A stretch of 64,000 nucleotides of DNA, taken from contig NZ_SJZJ01000002.1 of assembly GCF_004337475.1 (NCBI RefSeq), positions 172,139-236,138 of the forward strand, written 5' to 3'. Shown one piece after another: positions 46,255 through 54,819 of the stretch. The notes beneath the pieces are model-generated. The model was given only the letters and a program-made list of their open reading frames with translations. It searched no databases and was not told where the DNA came from. A program made the translations under genes and the position numbers. This DNA is from Nocardioides jejuensis (lineage in GTDB: Bacteria > Actinomycetota > Actinomycetes > Propionibacteriales > Nocardioidaceae). The first letter of the stretch is position 1, and each line of letters begins with the position of its first letter.

Positions 46255-46413
46255 ATGACCAGCGCACTCGCCCTCCTCGTCCTGATCGCCGGGTTCACGC
46301 TCCTCGTGCACCTGACCCGCAACGACCGGTTCTCCGGCCCCCGTCCGCTCGACCACCTCCGCGACTCCGACGGCTTCCTGATCACCGAGATCGCGCGTCG
46401 ACTCCCCCGCTGA
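46255..46413 (+). CDS. Tiny single-pass membrane protein divergent from GlxA-type regulator
   Basis: A 52-residue protein with one hydrophobic helix at about residues 3-20, followed by a charged cytoplasmic tail ending in ARRLPR. AGAGGAGAG lies about 8 bases before ATG 46255. It is short, but its ribosome site, membrane helix and position opposite the regulator gene support it. It is a candidate target of the adjacent regulator. Confidence 0.6.
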   Translation: MTSALALLVLIAGFTLLVHLTRNDRFSGPRPLDHLRDSDGFLITEIARRLPR

Positions 46414-46431
46414 CCACCCCTGAAATGCCGA

Positions 46432-46463
46432 AACGGCGGCCACCCCGAAGGGTGACCGCCGTT
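46432..46463. terminator. Hairpin terminator between tiny gene and rpsA
   Basis: A 14-base-pair stem with one mismatch (46432-46445 with 46450-46463) around a CGAA loop. It lies between the stop of the tiny gene (plus) and the stop of rpsA (minus), 10 bases after rpsA, so it probably serves both. Confidence 0.75.
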
Positions 46464-46473
46464 GCGGAGTGGA

Positions 46474-47934
46474 TCACTGACCGCCGGTCAGCTTCTCGCG
46501 AAGCGCCTGGAGCGCCTCGTCGGAAGCGAGCGAGCCGCCCTCCTGGGCCGGAGCCTCGGAGGAGTACGACGACGCCTCGCCGGCCTCGGCGTCGGCAGCC
46601 TTCGCCTCGGCCTGCTGCTTGACGTGCGCCTCCCAGCGAGCGTGCGCCTTGGCGTACTGCTCCTCCCAGGTCGCGCGCTGCTCGTCGAAGCCCTCGAGCC
46701 ACTCGCCGGTCTCCGGGTCGAAGCCCTCGGGGTAGACGTAGTTGCCGGCCTCGTCGTAGGTGGCCGTCATGCCGTAGAGCGTCGGGTCGAACTCCTCGAC
46801 GTTCGCAGCGGTGTCGGTCTCGTTGGCCTGCTTGAGGGACAGCGAGATCCGGCGACGCTCGAGGTCGATGTCGATGATCTTGACCATGACGTCGTCGTTG
46901 ACCTGGACGACCTGCTCCGGGATCTCGACGTGGCGCTCGGCGAGCTCGGAGATGTGAACGAGACCCTCGATGCCCTCCTCGACGCGGACGAAGGAACCGA
47001 ACGGAACGAGCTTGGTGACCTTACCCGGGACGATCTGGCCGATCTGGTGGGTCCGGGCGAAGTGCTGCCACGGGTCCTCCTGCGTCGCCTTCAGCGACAG
47101 GGAGACACGCTCGCGGTCCATGTCGACGTCGAGAACCTCGACGGTGACCTCGTCACCGACGGTGACGACCTCGGACGGGTGGTCGATGTGCTTCCAGGAG
47201 AGCTCCGAGACGTGGACGAGACCGTCGACGCCGCCGAGGTCCACGAACGCACCGAAGTTGACGATCGAGGAGACGACACCCTTGCGGATCTGACCCTTCT
47301 GGAGCTGCGTCAGGAAGCCCTGGCGAACCTCGGACTGGGTCTGCTCGAGCCAGGCGCGACGCGACAGGACCACGTTGTTGCGGTTCTTGTCGAGCTCGAT
47401 GATCTTCGCCTCGAGGACCTGGCCGACGTACGGCTGCAGGTCGCGGACGCGACGCATCTCGACGAGCGACGCGGGCAGGAAGCCGCGGAGGCCGATGTCG
47501 ATGATGAGGCCGCCCTTGACGACCTCGATGACGGTGCCCTCGACGACGCCGTCCTCCTCCTTGACCTTCTCGATCGTGCCCCAGGCGCGCTCGTACTGGG
47601 CGCGCTTCTTGGACAGGATCAGACGGCCTTCCTTGTCCTCCTTCTGGAGAACCAGGGCCTCGACGATGTCGCCCACGGAAACGACCTCGTTGGGGTCGAC
47701 GTCGTGCTTGATGCTCAGCTCGCGCGAGGGGATGACGCCCTCGGTCTTGTAGCCGATGTCGAGGAGAACCTCGTCGCGGTCCACCTTGACGATGGTGCCC
47801 TCGACGATGTCGCCGTCGTTGAAGTACTTGATGGTCGCGTCGATAGCCGCGAGGAAGTCGGCCTCGGAACCGATGTCGTTGATCGCGATCTGGGGCGCGT
47901 CGTAGTCCGGGGCAGTCGAGAGGGTGCTCGTCAT
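46474..47934 (-). CDS. rpsA: 30S ribosomal protein S1
   Basis: A 486-residue protein with four S1 OB-fold repeats (about 42-110, 130-195, 217-285, 300-370), with repeated motifs such as GLVHVSEL and GLVHISEL. The acidic, Ala/Glu/Gln-rich tail is typical of high-GC Gram-positives, where S1 has four rather than six repeats. It binds mRNA and assists initiation on the 30S subunit. The ATG at 47934 is chosen because the family starts there; a reading to 47976 extends past the plausible ribosome site. A 168-base leader precedes it. Confidence 0.96.
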   Translation of the reverse strand: MTSTLSTAPDYDAPQIAINDIGSEADFLAAIDATIKYFNDGDIVEGTIVKVDRDEVLLDIGYKTEGVIPSRELSIKHDVDPNEVVSVGDIVEALVLQKEDKEGRLILSKKRAQYERAWGTIEKVKEEDGVVEGTVIEVVKGGLIIDIGLRGFLPASLVEMRRVRDLQPYVGQVLEAKIIELDKNRNNVVLSRRAWLEQTQSEVRQGFLTQLQKGQIRKGVVSSIVNFGAFVDLGGVDGLVHVSELSWKHIDHPSEVVTVGDEVTVEVLDVDMDRERVSLSLKATQEDPWQHFARTHQIGQIVPGKVTKLVPFGSFVRVEEGIEGLVHISELAERHVEIPEQVVQVNDDVMVKIIDIDLERRRISLSLKQANETDTAANVEEFDPTLYGMTATYDEAGNYVYPEGFDPETGEWLEGFDEQRATWEEQYAKAHARWEAHVKQQAEAKAADAEAGEASSYSSEAPAQEGGSLASDEALQALREKLTGGQ

Positions 47935-48064
47935 GAGAAGGAAGTAGTCCTTGGATGGATGATGTTGTGCGGGCACACCAGAAGCCGTCGATCCACCGCC
48001 TCAGAGGCAGTGAGCGAGAAGTCCACTCTGTCCGGGACTCGGGCAGACAACTGGTGCAACGGTA

Positions 48065-48095
48065 AGAGTACGCGCGGGCGACGACAGAGGTCCAA
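48065..48095 (-). promoter_or_regulatory. Candidate rpsA promoter
   Basis: On the minus strand TTGGAC (48095-48090) and TACTCT (48070-48065) match SigA-type -35 and -10 boxes, with a slightly long 19-base spacer. They lie about 130 bases before the rpsA start, leaving a long leader. The assignment is by eye. Confidence 0.35.
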
Positions 48096-48102
48096 CCGGG
48101 GC

Positions 48103-48729
48103 CTATGCCCAGACGCTCTCGTACGCCGCGCGGGCGGCGTCGGCGAGCGGCGACGGCGCCCATTCGAGCACCGTGGCGAGGTCATCGCCCGGCGCCCCGG
48201 CGTGGGCCGCCTCCCAGTCGAGGATGCCGGTCACGCCCAGGGAGACGGGATCCACGAGGACCCGCGCGGCGGTCAGCTCGCCGTGCACGAGGACGGCGCG
48301 ACCCGCGGTCCGCTCCCCCGGCGGGAACGGCTCGATCGCGAGCTCGCCGTCACGGAACTCGCCGCCGCGGAGCATCGCGACACCGGCCAGACGCGCAAGC
48401 ACACGGCCCAGTCCGTCTCCGACGCGGCGCTGCCCGTCGTCGTCGAGGTCCTGCAGCAGGACGTCCAGGCGCTCGCCGGGCAGGAAGGTCGTCACGACGA
48501 GGGCGGGCATGTCGCCGACCGGGCGGCGTACCTCCCGGACCTCGGGGACCGGGACGATCCCGCGCAGCAGGGTCAGCAGCGCAACCTCGATCGCGTAGCC
48601 CTCCGCGCCGCGCCGGTCGGGCTCCGCCCACAGGCGTACGACGCTGACCTCGTCCCCTGCCGTCGCGAGGAACGACTGGCCCGAGCGTCCGCCCGGGAGC
48701 GGGCCGAGGTCGGCAGCGAAGGGATCCAC
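48103..48729 (-). CDS. Degenerate aminoglycoside-phosphotransferase-like protein
   Basis: A 208-residue protein with APH/choline-kinase-like character. In place of the canonical HGDxxxxN loop it has HGELTAARV (about residues 146-154), so the catalytic Asp and metal-binding Asn are changed to Glu and Arg. ILDWEAAHAG keeps the DWE metal motif. It starts at GTG 48729, with no signal peptide. Activity is doubtful; a regulatory or residual kinase role is possible. It sits between rpsA and the lysozyme gene on the same strand. Confidence 0.65.
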   Translation of the reverse strand: MDPFAADLGPLPGGRSGQSFLATAGDEVSVVRLWAEPDRRGAEGYAIEVALLTLLRGIVPVPEVREVRRPVGDMPALVVTTFLPGERLDVLLQDLDDDGQRRVGDGLGRVLARLAGVAMLRGGEFRDGELAIEPFPPGERTAGRAVLVHGELTAARVLVDPVSLGVTGILDWEAAHAGAPGDDLATVLEWAPSPLADAARAAYESVWA

Positions 48730-48775
48730 CCGGCGATCCTCCCAGAGTGCGTGCGGCCGGGCTTGTGCGGCCGGC

Positions 48776-48837
48776 TGCCACGACAACGGACCCCGACTCG
48801 CCAATGGGTCAGCGTGTCGGGGTCCGTTGTCGTGGCA
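48776..48837. terminator. Long hairpin downstream of the lysozyme gene
   Basis: A perfect 22-base-pair inverted repeat (48776-48797 with 48816-48837) with an 18-base loop. It lies 9 bases after the stop of the lysozyme gene and is placed to end that transcript. Its length and perfection exceed ordinary terminators; it may belong to a repeat family. Confidence 0.75.
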
Positions 48838-48846
48838 GGTGGCCGG

Positions 48847-49944
48847 TCAGACCGTGCGGTGCGAGGCGTTCTGGTTCTTCAGCGCGGTCACGAGGTTCGC
48901 CTTGGTGCCGGCCGCGACGGCCTGCGACGTACCGCCGTAGCTGGAGTTGAAGTAGACCCGGACGGTCTTGCCCGTGCGGTTCCAGACCGAGGCAGCGTGG
49001 TTCTTCACACAGACGCCCTGGCCGTTGCCGGCCGACTTGAACTCGTAGCAACCCGGCTGGGTCGCGCCGTAGTCAGCCTGCGAGGGTGCATGGTCGGAGA
49101 GCGACCCGGCCTCGAAGCTGTTGTAGTAGTAGCAGAACTCGCCCGCCTCGCAGACGCCGTTGCGCGTCGGCGCAGGAGTCGTCGCGGTGCCACCCGCGAA
49201 CGCCTTCAGCTGGGCCAGCGTCCCGTTGAAGTAGTTGCGGTCGACGACGTGGCCGATGCCGGAGACCGAGGCCTTCGAGGTGTACTGCCACATCTTCCAG
49301 CTGCTCCAGCCGCTCGGCAGCCGGGGGCTGGTCGCAGTCGTGTAGTGCGCGATCCACAGCGGGTTGCCGCCGAAGCTCGTTGACGCCACCGCGGAGTCCC
49401 AGAACGCCGGGCCGGTGTACACGATCGGCGTACGACCGAAGAGCCGCTTCGACTCGGCGAGGAAGGAGCTGACCCAGGTCCGGAGCTGCGCGGGGGTCAG
49501 CCCCTGCGCCTCCTCGATGTCGAGCGCCGGAGGGAGAACGCCGGCACCCTGACGGCTCTTCACCACCGCGTAGTAGTGCCGCGCCTCCCCCACCGCGTCG
49601 TCCGTCGCCGGGAGGCCCGGGTCGGCGAAGTGGTAGGTGCCGACGACCAGGCCGGCCGCCTTCGCGCCGTCGAAGTCGCGGGCGAACCACGGGTTGTCGT
49701 AGTTGCCGGACATCCCCTCGGTCGCCTTCACGATCGCGAACTTCTCCGTTGTCGCGACACTGGCCCAGTTGATGGCCGCGCCGTTGGGGTGCTGGCTCGC
49801 GCTGACGTCGACGCCCGTGACGCTGGAGACGGCGGCATCGGCCGCGGGGGCGACTGCCCCCAGGCCGGCAACGGTGCCGAGGGTCAGGGTGGCAGCCGCC
49901 ACGGAGCCGGCGATGCGTCGTGCCGAGAGCATCATGGCGATCAC
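48847..49944 (-). CDS. Secreted GH25 lysozyme with C-terminal I36-inhibitor-like module
   Basis: A protein of about 365 residues. The signal peptide ends near residue 38 (AADA). A GH25 muramidase domain (about 45-245) carries GVDVSASQ, the catalytic acidic pair PPALDIEEAQG and DRNYFNG. A Cys-rich module of about 100 residues (about 262-360, beginning NGVCEAGEFCYYYN) resembles inhibitor family I36 proteins. The GTG at 49944 overlaps the stop of the CHAP gene (GTGA); ATG 49935 is also possible. It hydrolyses peptidoglycan outside the cell. Confidence 0.9.
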   Translation of the reverse strand: MIAMMLSARRIAGSVAAATLTLGTVAGLGAVAPAADAAVSSVTGVDVSASQHPNGAAINWASVATTEKFAIVKATEGMSGNYDNPWFARDFDGAKAAGLVVGTYHFADPGLPATDDAVGEARHYYAVVKSRQGAGVLPPALDIEEAQGLTPAQLRTWVSSFLAESKRLFGRTPIVYTGPAFWDSAVASTSFGGNPLWIAHYTTATSPRLPSGWSSWKMWQYTSKASVSGIGHVVDRNYFNGTLAQLKAFAGGTATTPAPTRNGVCEAGEFCYYYNSFEAGSLSDHAPSQADYGATQPGCYEFKSAGNGQGVCVKNHAASVWNRTGKTVRVYFNSSYGGTSQAVAAGTKANLVTALKNQNASHRTV

Positions 49945-50783
49945 TTCAGCCGGATGAACGCGCTGAACTGGTCGGCGCCCTCACCCCTCGTCGTACGGCG
50001 GGTGCTGTAGGTGTTCGGGGAGACGTGGTTGTACTCCTCGATCACGAACGAACCGTCGGAGTTGACCGCGCGGACGAAGGCCACGTGGCCGTAGGTGCCG
50101 GAGTTGCGGACCGCGACGTCACCGGCCTTCGGGGTGCTGTAGACCGGTACGCCGGCCGCGCGGGCGGCGTCGTCCCAGTGGTTGGCGTTGCCCCAGTGCT
50201 GACCCTTGTAGGAGTTGCTGAACGCGACGCCGAGGCGGTCACGCACGGCCCAGGCGGCCCAGCTGGTGCACTGGCCCTTGTAGAAGTTCCACGGGTCGAC
50301 GCCCGACGTCGCACCCTTGTAGGGGTAGTTGTTGGTCGCGGGGTACGACGTCCCGGTCGTCGCGGGCTTCGGACCGTGCGAGGCGTTCTGGTTGTAGAGC
50401 GCCGTGCCGGCGAGGTTCTTCTTCGCGCCCGAGGCGACGTCGACGTACGACCCGGAGTAGTTGCTGTTGTAGTAGACCCGGATCGTCTGCGAGGTGCGGT
50501 TCCAGACCGACGCCGCGTTGTTCTTGATGCACTGGCCGTAGCCGGCCTTGCCAGCGGTCTTGAACGTGTAGCAGGACGGCGTCGTCGTGCCGTAGTCACC
50601 GAGAGTGGCGCCGTGGTCGGAGACCGAGCCGGCGAAGTCGCTGTTGTACGAGTAGCAGAACTCGCCCGTCTCGCACACGCCGTTGCGCGCCGTCGCGGCC
50701 TGGGCAGGAGCCGCGGTGGCGGCGAAGAGCGAAGCGACGGTGGCCACGGAGGCGGTCACAGCCAGGGTCCGGATGCGGTGCAT
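49941..50783 (-). CDS. Secreted CHAP-domain hydrolase with N-terminal I36-like module
   Basis: A 280-residue secreted protein. The signal peptide ends near residue 30 (PAQA). An N-terminal Cys-rich I36-like module (about 33-135, beginning NGVCETGEFCYSYN) is followed by a CHAP amidase/endopeptidase domain (about 155-280). The CHAP domain has Cys in GQCTSWAAWAV and His in GTYGHVAFVRAV. It probably cleaves the peptide part of peptidoglycan. The module is a clear paralogue of the one at the other end of the downstream lysozyme, including NNAASVWNRT. The lysozyme gene is translationally coupled behind it. Confidence 0.9.
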   Translation of the reverse strand: MHRIRTLAVTASVATVASLFAATAAPAQAATARNGVCETGEFCYSYNSDFAGSVSDHGATLGDYGTTTPSCYTFKTAGKAGYGQCIKNNAASVWNRTSQTIRVYYNSNYSGSYVDVASGAKKNLAGTALYNQNASHGPKPATTGTSYPATNNYPYKGATSGVDPWNFYKGQCTSWAAWAVRDRLGVAFSNSYKGQHWGNANHWDDAARAAGVPVYSTPKAGDVAVRNSGTYGHVAFVRAVNSDGSFVIEEYNHVSPNTYSTRRTTRGEGADQFSAFIRLK

Positions 50784-50892
50784 GGGTCTCTCCCGTTCAT
50801 GAGGTTCGGTCGTTGCTTGGTGAGACCAACCCTCGGGTCGAACGGGCAGGAGCGGAATGGGGAGAACTGCCCTCCCGCTAGGCTCCAGCGCC

Positions 50893-51708
50893 ATGGAGCA
50901 GCAGCCCCACCGACCGGTCCGCGTCGAGCGTCGACCGGTCTCCGAGCAGGAGTCCCGTCGCGCCAACGGTCCCGACTGGGACAACTACGCCGACGAGTAC
51001 CAGGCCACCCACGGTGAGTACCTCGGCGACGTCGGCTTCCTCTGGGGCCCCGAGGGCTGGACCGAGGAGCAGCTGCGGATCCTCGGACCCGATCTCGCCG
51101 GCAAGGACGTGCTCGAGGTCGGCAGCGGCGCCGGTCAGTGCTCACGGTGGCTGGTCTCCCAGGGCGCCCGGGCGATCGGCCTCGACCTGAGCCATCGCCA
51201 GCTCCAGCACTCGCTGCGGATCGACGACCAGAGCGGCTTCGCGGTCCCGGTCGTGCAGGGCACGGGCACCGATCTGCCGTTCGCCGATGCGGCGTTCGAC
51301 ATCGTGTTCTCGGCGTTCGGGGCGCTGCAGTTCGTCAACGACATCGAGCACGCGGTGGCCGAGGCGCGCCGCGTCCTGCGACCGGGCGGGATCTTCGCCT
51401 TCTCGATCACGCACCCGACACGCTGGATGTTCCCCGACGACCCGTCCGAGGAGGGCCTGGTCGCCTCGCAGTCCTACTGGGACCGCACGCCGTACGTGGA
51501 GGTCGACGACGAGACCGGCGTGGTGTCGTACGTCGAGCACCACCGCACCCTCGGCGACTGGGTCGCGATCCTCGCGGGCGCGGGCCTGCGGATCACGCGT
51601 CTCGAGGAGCCGGAGTGGCCCGAGGGCCACGAGCGGATCTGGGGCGGCTGGTCGCACATCCGGGGCAAGTACACCCCCGGCACAGCGATCTTCGTCGCCA
51701 CCACCTGA
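50893..51708 (+). CDS. Class I SAM-dependent methyltransferase
   Basis: A 271-residue protein with Rossmann motif VLEVGSGAGQCSRWL (about 79-93), a motif II acidic loop GLDLS, and motif IV DIVFSAFGALQFV (about 137-149). It looks soluble. Substrate unknown; the C-terminal YVEHHRTLGDWV resembles small-molecule methyltransferases. ATG 50893 begins MEQQPHRP; an earlier start at 50857 is less likely. Divergent from the hydrolase pair. Confidence 0.88.
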   Translation: MEQQPHRPVRVERRPVSEQESRRANGPDWDNYADEYQATHGEYLGDVGFLWGPEGWTEEQLRILGPDLAGKDVLEVGSGAGQCSRWLVSQGARAIGLDLSHRQLQHSLRIDDQSGFAVPVVQGTGTDLPFADAAFDIVFSAFGALQFVNDIEHAVAEARRVLRPGGIFAFSITHPTRWMFPDDPSEEGLVASQSYWDRTPYVEVDDETGVVSYVEHHRTLGDWVAILAGAGLRITRLEEPEWPEGHERIWGGWSHIRGKYTPGTAIFVATT

Positions 51709-51748
51709 TCCACCCGCGGCCCCCGCCGGACCACGCGGGAGGACGCGG

Positions 51749-54091
51749 TCAGACCAGGCGGCGCCTCAGCAGCACCGTGCCAGCGGTCGCCGCGAGCAGC
51801 CCACCGCCGATCAGTCCGCGGGTGAGGTTGCGCGCCGAGGCGCCGTCCTCGCCCTGCAGGATGACGTCGTACGCCGTGAGGCCGACCGCACCCTTCGGCG
51901 CTCCGTAGGCCATCTTCTCGGCGTCCGCACGAGCACCGCCGGCCTTCATGACCGCGACGAGCTCGCCGTAGTCCTGGGCCGCCTGCTCGCCCTTGCCGGC
52001 GATGACCTTCGCGCCCTCGGTGGAGAGGCGCCCGGCGCCGTCGACGATCTGCGGAGCTCCCCCGGCGGCCTTGGCCATGCCGTCAGCCAGCTGGCCCGAT
52101 CCGTCGGCTGCCTCGCTCAGGCCGTCCGCGAGCTCCTTGTTGCCGCCCGCGACCTTGGTCGAGCCGGCGTGCGCCTCGCCCGCTCCGGCGGCGAGCTCGC
52201 CCGTCTTCGACGCGAGCGTGCCCGCGCCGTCGTCCAGCAGCCCGAGGCCGGCGCTGAGCTTGCCCGCCCCGGCGTACGCCGTCCCAGCACCGTCGTCGAG
52301 TGCGAGGACGCCGGCGACGGCGTCGGTCAGGCCCGACTCGAGGTCGACCAGGCCGGCGCGGATCGCGGTGATGCCACCCGCGAGCTGCTTGGCACCGGCG
52401 TTGGCCTTGGTGGCTCCGTCGGCGGCCTGCTGGGCGCCCGGGATGAGCTGCGTCTGCAGCCCACCGATCGCCTGGCCGAGACCTCCGGAGACCTGGCCCA
52501 GGCCCGTGGAGACCTGCCCGAGACCGTCACGCGCGGCGGTCAGCTGGGTCTTGCTCTGCTGCACGCTGGGGACGAGCTTCGTCGTCACCACGCCCTGGCA
52601 GATCGGACCACAGTCGAGGCCGAGGAGCGCCTGCAGGCCACCGAGGAGCTGGTCGATGGATCCGCCCGCGTCGACGGCGGAGCTGAGCCCTGCCCTGACC
52701 TGGTCGACGCCGCCCTTGGACTGGTCGACGCCACCCTTGGCCTGACCCAGACCGCCATTGAGCTGCTGGAGCCCGCCCGCGAGCTGGCCCAGACCGGTCT
52801 CGAGGCGGGACAGCCCGTCGAGCAGGGTGCCCGTCTGGCCCACCGCACCGAATCCGGCCAGGACCTGGTCGACGCCGGCCTTGAGCGCCTTCGCACCCTC
52901 GGCCGCAGCCGGCAGTCCGTCGACGTCGGCCAGCTTGCCGAGGCCGTCGCTGATCCGGGCCAGCCCGTTGCGCAGGTCCGTGGAACCCTTCGCCGCATCG
53001 TGCGTGCCGTTGCTCAGCTTGGTCGCTCCCGCGGCGAGGCGACCCGACCCGCTGTCGATCTTCGCCAGTCCGGCGTCGAGCGCGGCCGAGCCGTCGGCGA
53101 GCTTGCGTGCACCGGGCAGGGCATCGTTCTTCAGGCCAGCACTGAGCGTGTCTGCGCCGTCGTGCAGCTGCACGAGGCCACCGAGCAGGTCCTGGGCTCC
53201 GTCACGGAGCTTGAGCAGGTTGGCATCCATCTCGCGCGCACCGGCGCCGAGCTCGTTGCCCCGCTTCGCACCGTCCGCGTAGCCGTCCGCAGCAGTGGCG
53301 AAGGGGGTCGTCTCCATCGGGTTCACCGGCAGCGCGATCAGCTCGGCATCCGGCACGACGCCATCGGTGACATCGGCCTCCCAGCGAAGCTGAGTGGTCG
53401 TCGAGCCGATGGGCGGGAAGAGGGTCAGCGTGAAGTTCACCTTGGTGCCACCGTGGCCGTCGCCGGCGAGGTTCGCCCGCTCGGAGGTCACGTCGCTGAA
53501 CTGCTCCGGCAGCGTCGTCTCCAGCGAGCCCGCGAACGGGACCGCGACGGGGACATCGCGGGTCGTCGTACCGCCCTTGCCGTCAGGGATCTGCACGGAC
53601 TGGGTCCGCGCCGTGGTGTTCTCCACGGTGTACTCGACCTCCAGGTGGCCCGAGGCGCCGACGACGTCGCCGGGCTGGACCTCCTTGCCGTCGAGCAGGT
53701 AGCGGACGGAGACCTTGAGCGGCATCTTCGCGGTGTGGTCGCTGACCGTCCGCTCGCGGACCGTGCCGCCCGCCTTGTCGAGGTCGTACGTCGCGATCTG
53801 GTTGCCGTCGCGGACGGCAAACCCACCGAAGCCGTCGAGGTTGCGGAGCCCCTTCGTGCTCACCGGGTTGGTCACGGTCACGGTGCCGGAGCCGCGGAGC
53901 ACGAGCTGCTCGTAGACCCGCTGGGTGTCGACGTTGCCGGTCGCGTCCGCGTAGGCCTGGACGGTCTCGGTGTCGACGATGTCGGCATGGCCGGAGTCCC
54001 GCGCGGCCAGGTGCGGCGCGGCGGCCACGGGGGCCGAGGCGCCGAGCGCCAGCGCGGCAGTGGCGCCGAGGAGCGCAGTCAGGCGCTTCAC
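51749..54091 (-). CDS. Long repetitive surface protein with C-terminal membrane anchor
   Basis: A 780-residue protein starting at GTG 54091 (overlapping the stop of its upstream neighbour, GTGA). A signal peptide (1-25) is followed by a globular N-terminal part (about 30-260). A long helical region (about 265-690) has very many Leu/Gly/Ala-rich heptad-like repeats of the form LxxGxxxLxxG. The C-terminus has a single helix followed by RRR, suggesting anchoring with most of the chain outside. The repeats recall the YhgE/Pip phage-infection-type proteins but the flanking membrane domain is absent. Function unknown. Confidence 0.8.
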   Translation of the reverse strand: MKRLTALLGATAALALGASAPVAAAPHLAARDSGHADIVDTETVQAYADATGNVDTQRVYEQLVLRGSGTVTVTNPVSTKGLRNLDGFGGFAVRDGNQIATYDLDKAGGTVRERTVSDHTAKMPLKVSVRYLLDGKEVQPGDVVGASGHLEVEYTVENTTARTQSVQIPDGKGGTTTRDVPVAVPFAGSLETTLPEQFSDVTSERANLAGDGHGGTKVNFTLTLFPPIGSTTTQLRWEADVTDGVVPDAELIALPVNPMETTPFATAADGYADGAKRGNELGAGAREMDANLLKLRDGAQDLLGGLVQLHDGADTLSAGLKNDALPGARKLADGSAALDAGLAKIDSGSGRLAAGATKLSNGTHDAAKGSTDLRNGLARISDGLGKLADVDGLPAAAEGAKALKAGVDQVLAGFGAVGQTGTLLDGLSRLETGLGQLAGGLQQLNGGLGQAKGGVDQSKGGVDQVRAGLSSAVDAGGSIDQLLGGLQALLGLDCGPICQGVVTTKLVPSVQQSKTQLTAARDGLGQVSTGLGQVSGGLGQAIGGLQTQLIPGAQQAADGATKANAGAKQLAGGITAIRAGLVDLESGLTDAVAGVLALDDGAGTAYAGAGKLSAGLGLLDDGAGTLASKTGELAAGAGEAHAGSTKVAGGNKELADGLSEAADGSGQLADGMAKAAGGAPQIVDGAGRLSTEGAKVIAGKGEQAAQDYGELVAVMKAGGARADAEKMAYGAPKGAVGLTAYDVILQGEDGASARNLTRGLIGGGLLAATAGTVLLRRRLV

Positions 54092-54621
54092 CGGGTCACC
54101 TCCGTGTGCGCCTTGGACGCCGCCGACGCGCGGCCGGCGAGGGTCTCGAGGACACCGCCGGCGACCGCAGCGAGCACGCCGAGCACGAGCGGGACGAGAA
54201 GCGCGGTCACGGCGTTCATCGAGGTCGTGGCGACTTGGGACGGAGCGTCGGTGTACGCCGCTTCGTAGGTCCCGGCGAGCGTCGCTGCGCCGAGAAGTGC
54301 CGGCCAGAGCGGCAGCCGCAGCACGCTCACGGCGACCGTCGCGAGAGCGACGACCAGTGCGATGGCGACCACCCGGCCCGACGTCGAGTCAGGCAGCAGG
54401 GCCGCGCGGGCGGCGTACGCAGCCCAGCTCAGGACCAGGCCGATCGTGAAGCCGGCCAGACGTGCCGGCAGACCGTGGTCGGGCACGAGTCCGAGGACTG
54501 CTCCTGCTCCGAGGCCAGCGAGTGCGACGGCACCGAGACCGGAGTCGAGTGCGGCTCCCGGGCCGGCGACGAGGACGGCTGCGACGGTGAGCAGCAGTCC
54601 TGACAACAGGTTGACGCGCAT
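54088..54621 (-). CDS. Integral membrane protein partner
   Basis: A 177-residue protein with about five hydrophobic helices, Ala/Leu/Val-rich, with a short charged C-terminus. ATG 54621 has GAAGGGA about 8 bases upstream. Its stop overlaps the start of the 780-residue surface protein, so they are translationally coupled and likely work together. No family is recognised. A reading to 54762 has no conserved start. Confidence 0.7.
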   Translation of the reverse strand: MRVNLLSGLLLTVAAVLVAGPGAALDSGLGAVALAGLGAGAVLGLVPDHGLPARLAGFTIGLVLSWAAYAARAALLPDSTSGRVVAIALVVALATVAVSVLRLPLWPALLGAATLAGTYEAAYTDAPSQVATTSMNAVTALLVPLVLGVLAAVAGGVLETLAGRASAASKAHTEVTR

Positions 54622-54819
54622 GTGGGGCGTCCCTTCTCGGGCGCGCTGAACGGCGCCCTTCCCTCCAAGCGGGCCTCCCAACCCGCAGCGCTCGCCGTTG
54701 CCCCATGACAGCGCCAGGACCAGCGTATCCCGCATGTGACCCACACAACACATCTGCGCCATGCAGGGTCTTGTGTCCGTTCACGATCCCGTCATCGACC
54801 GCGTGCGAAACTCGTTGAC

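Noticed and set aside
46462..49383. 973-codon plus-strand reading frame over rpsA
   Set aside because: Shadow of rpsA and neighbours; S1 repeats on the minus strand are clear.
51287..54268. 993-codon plus-strand reading frame
   Set aside because: Shadow created by the repetitive surface-protein gene on the opposite strand.
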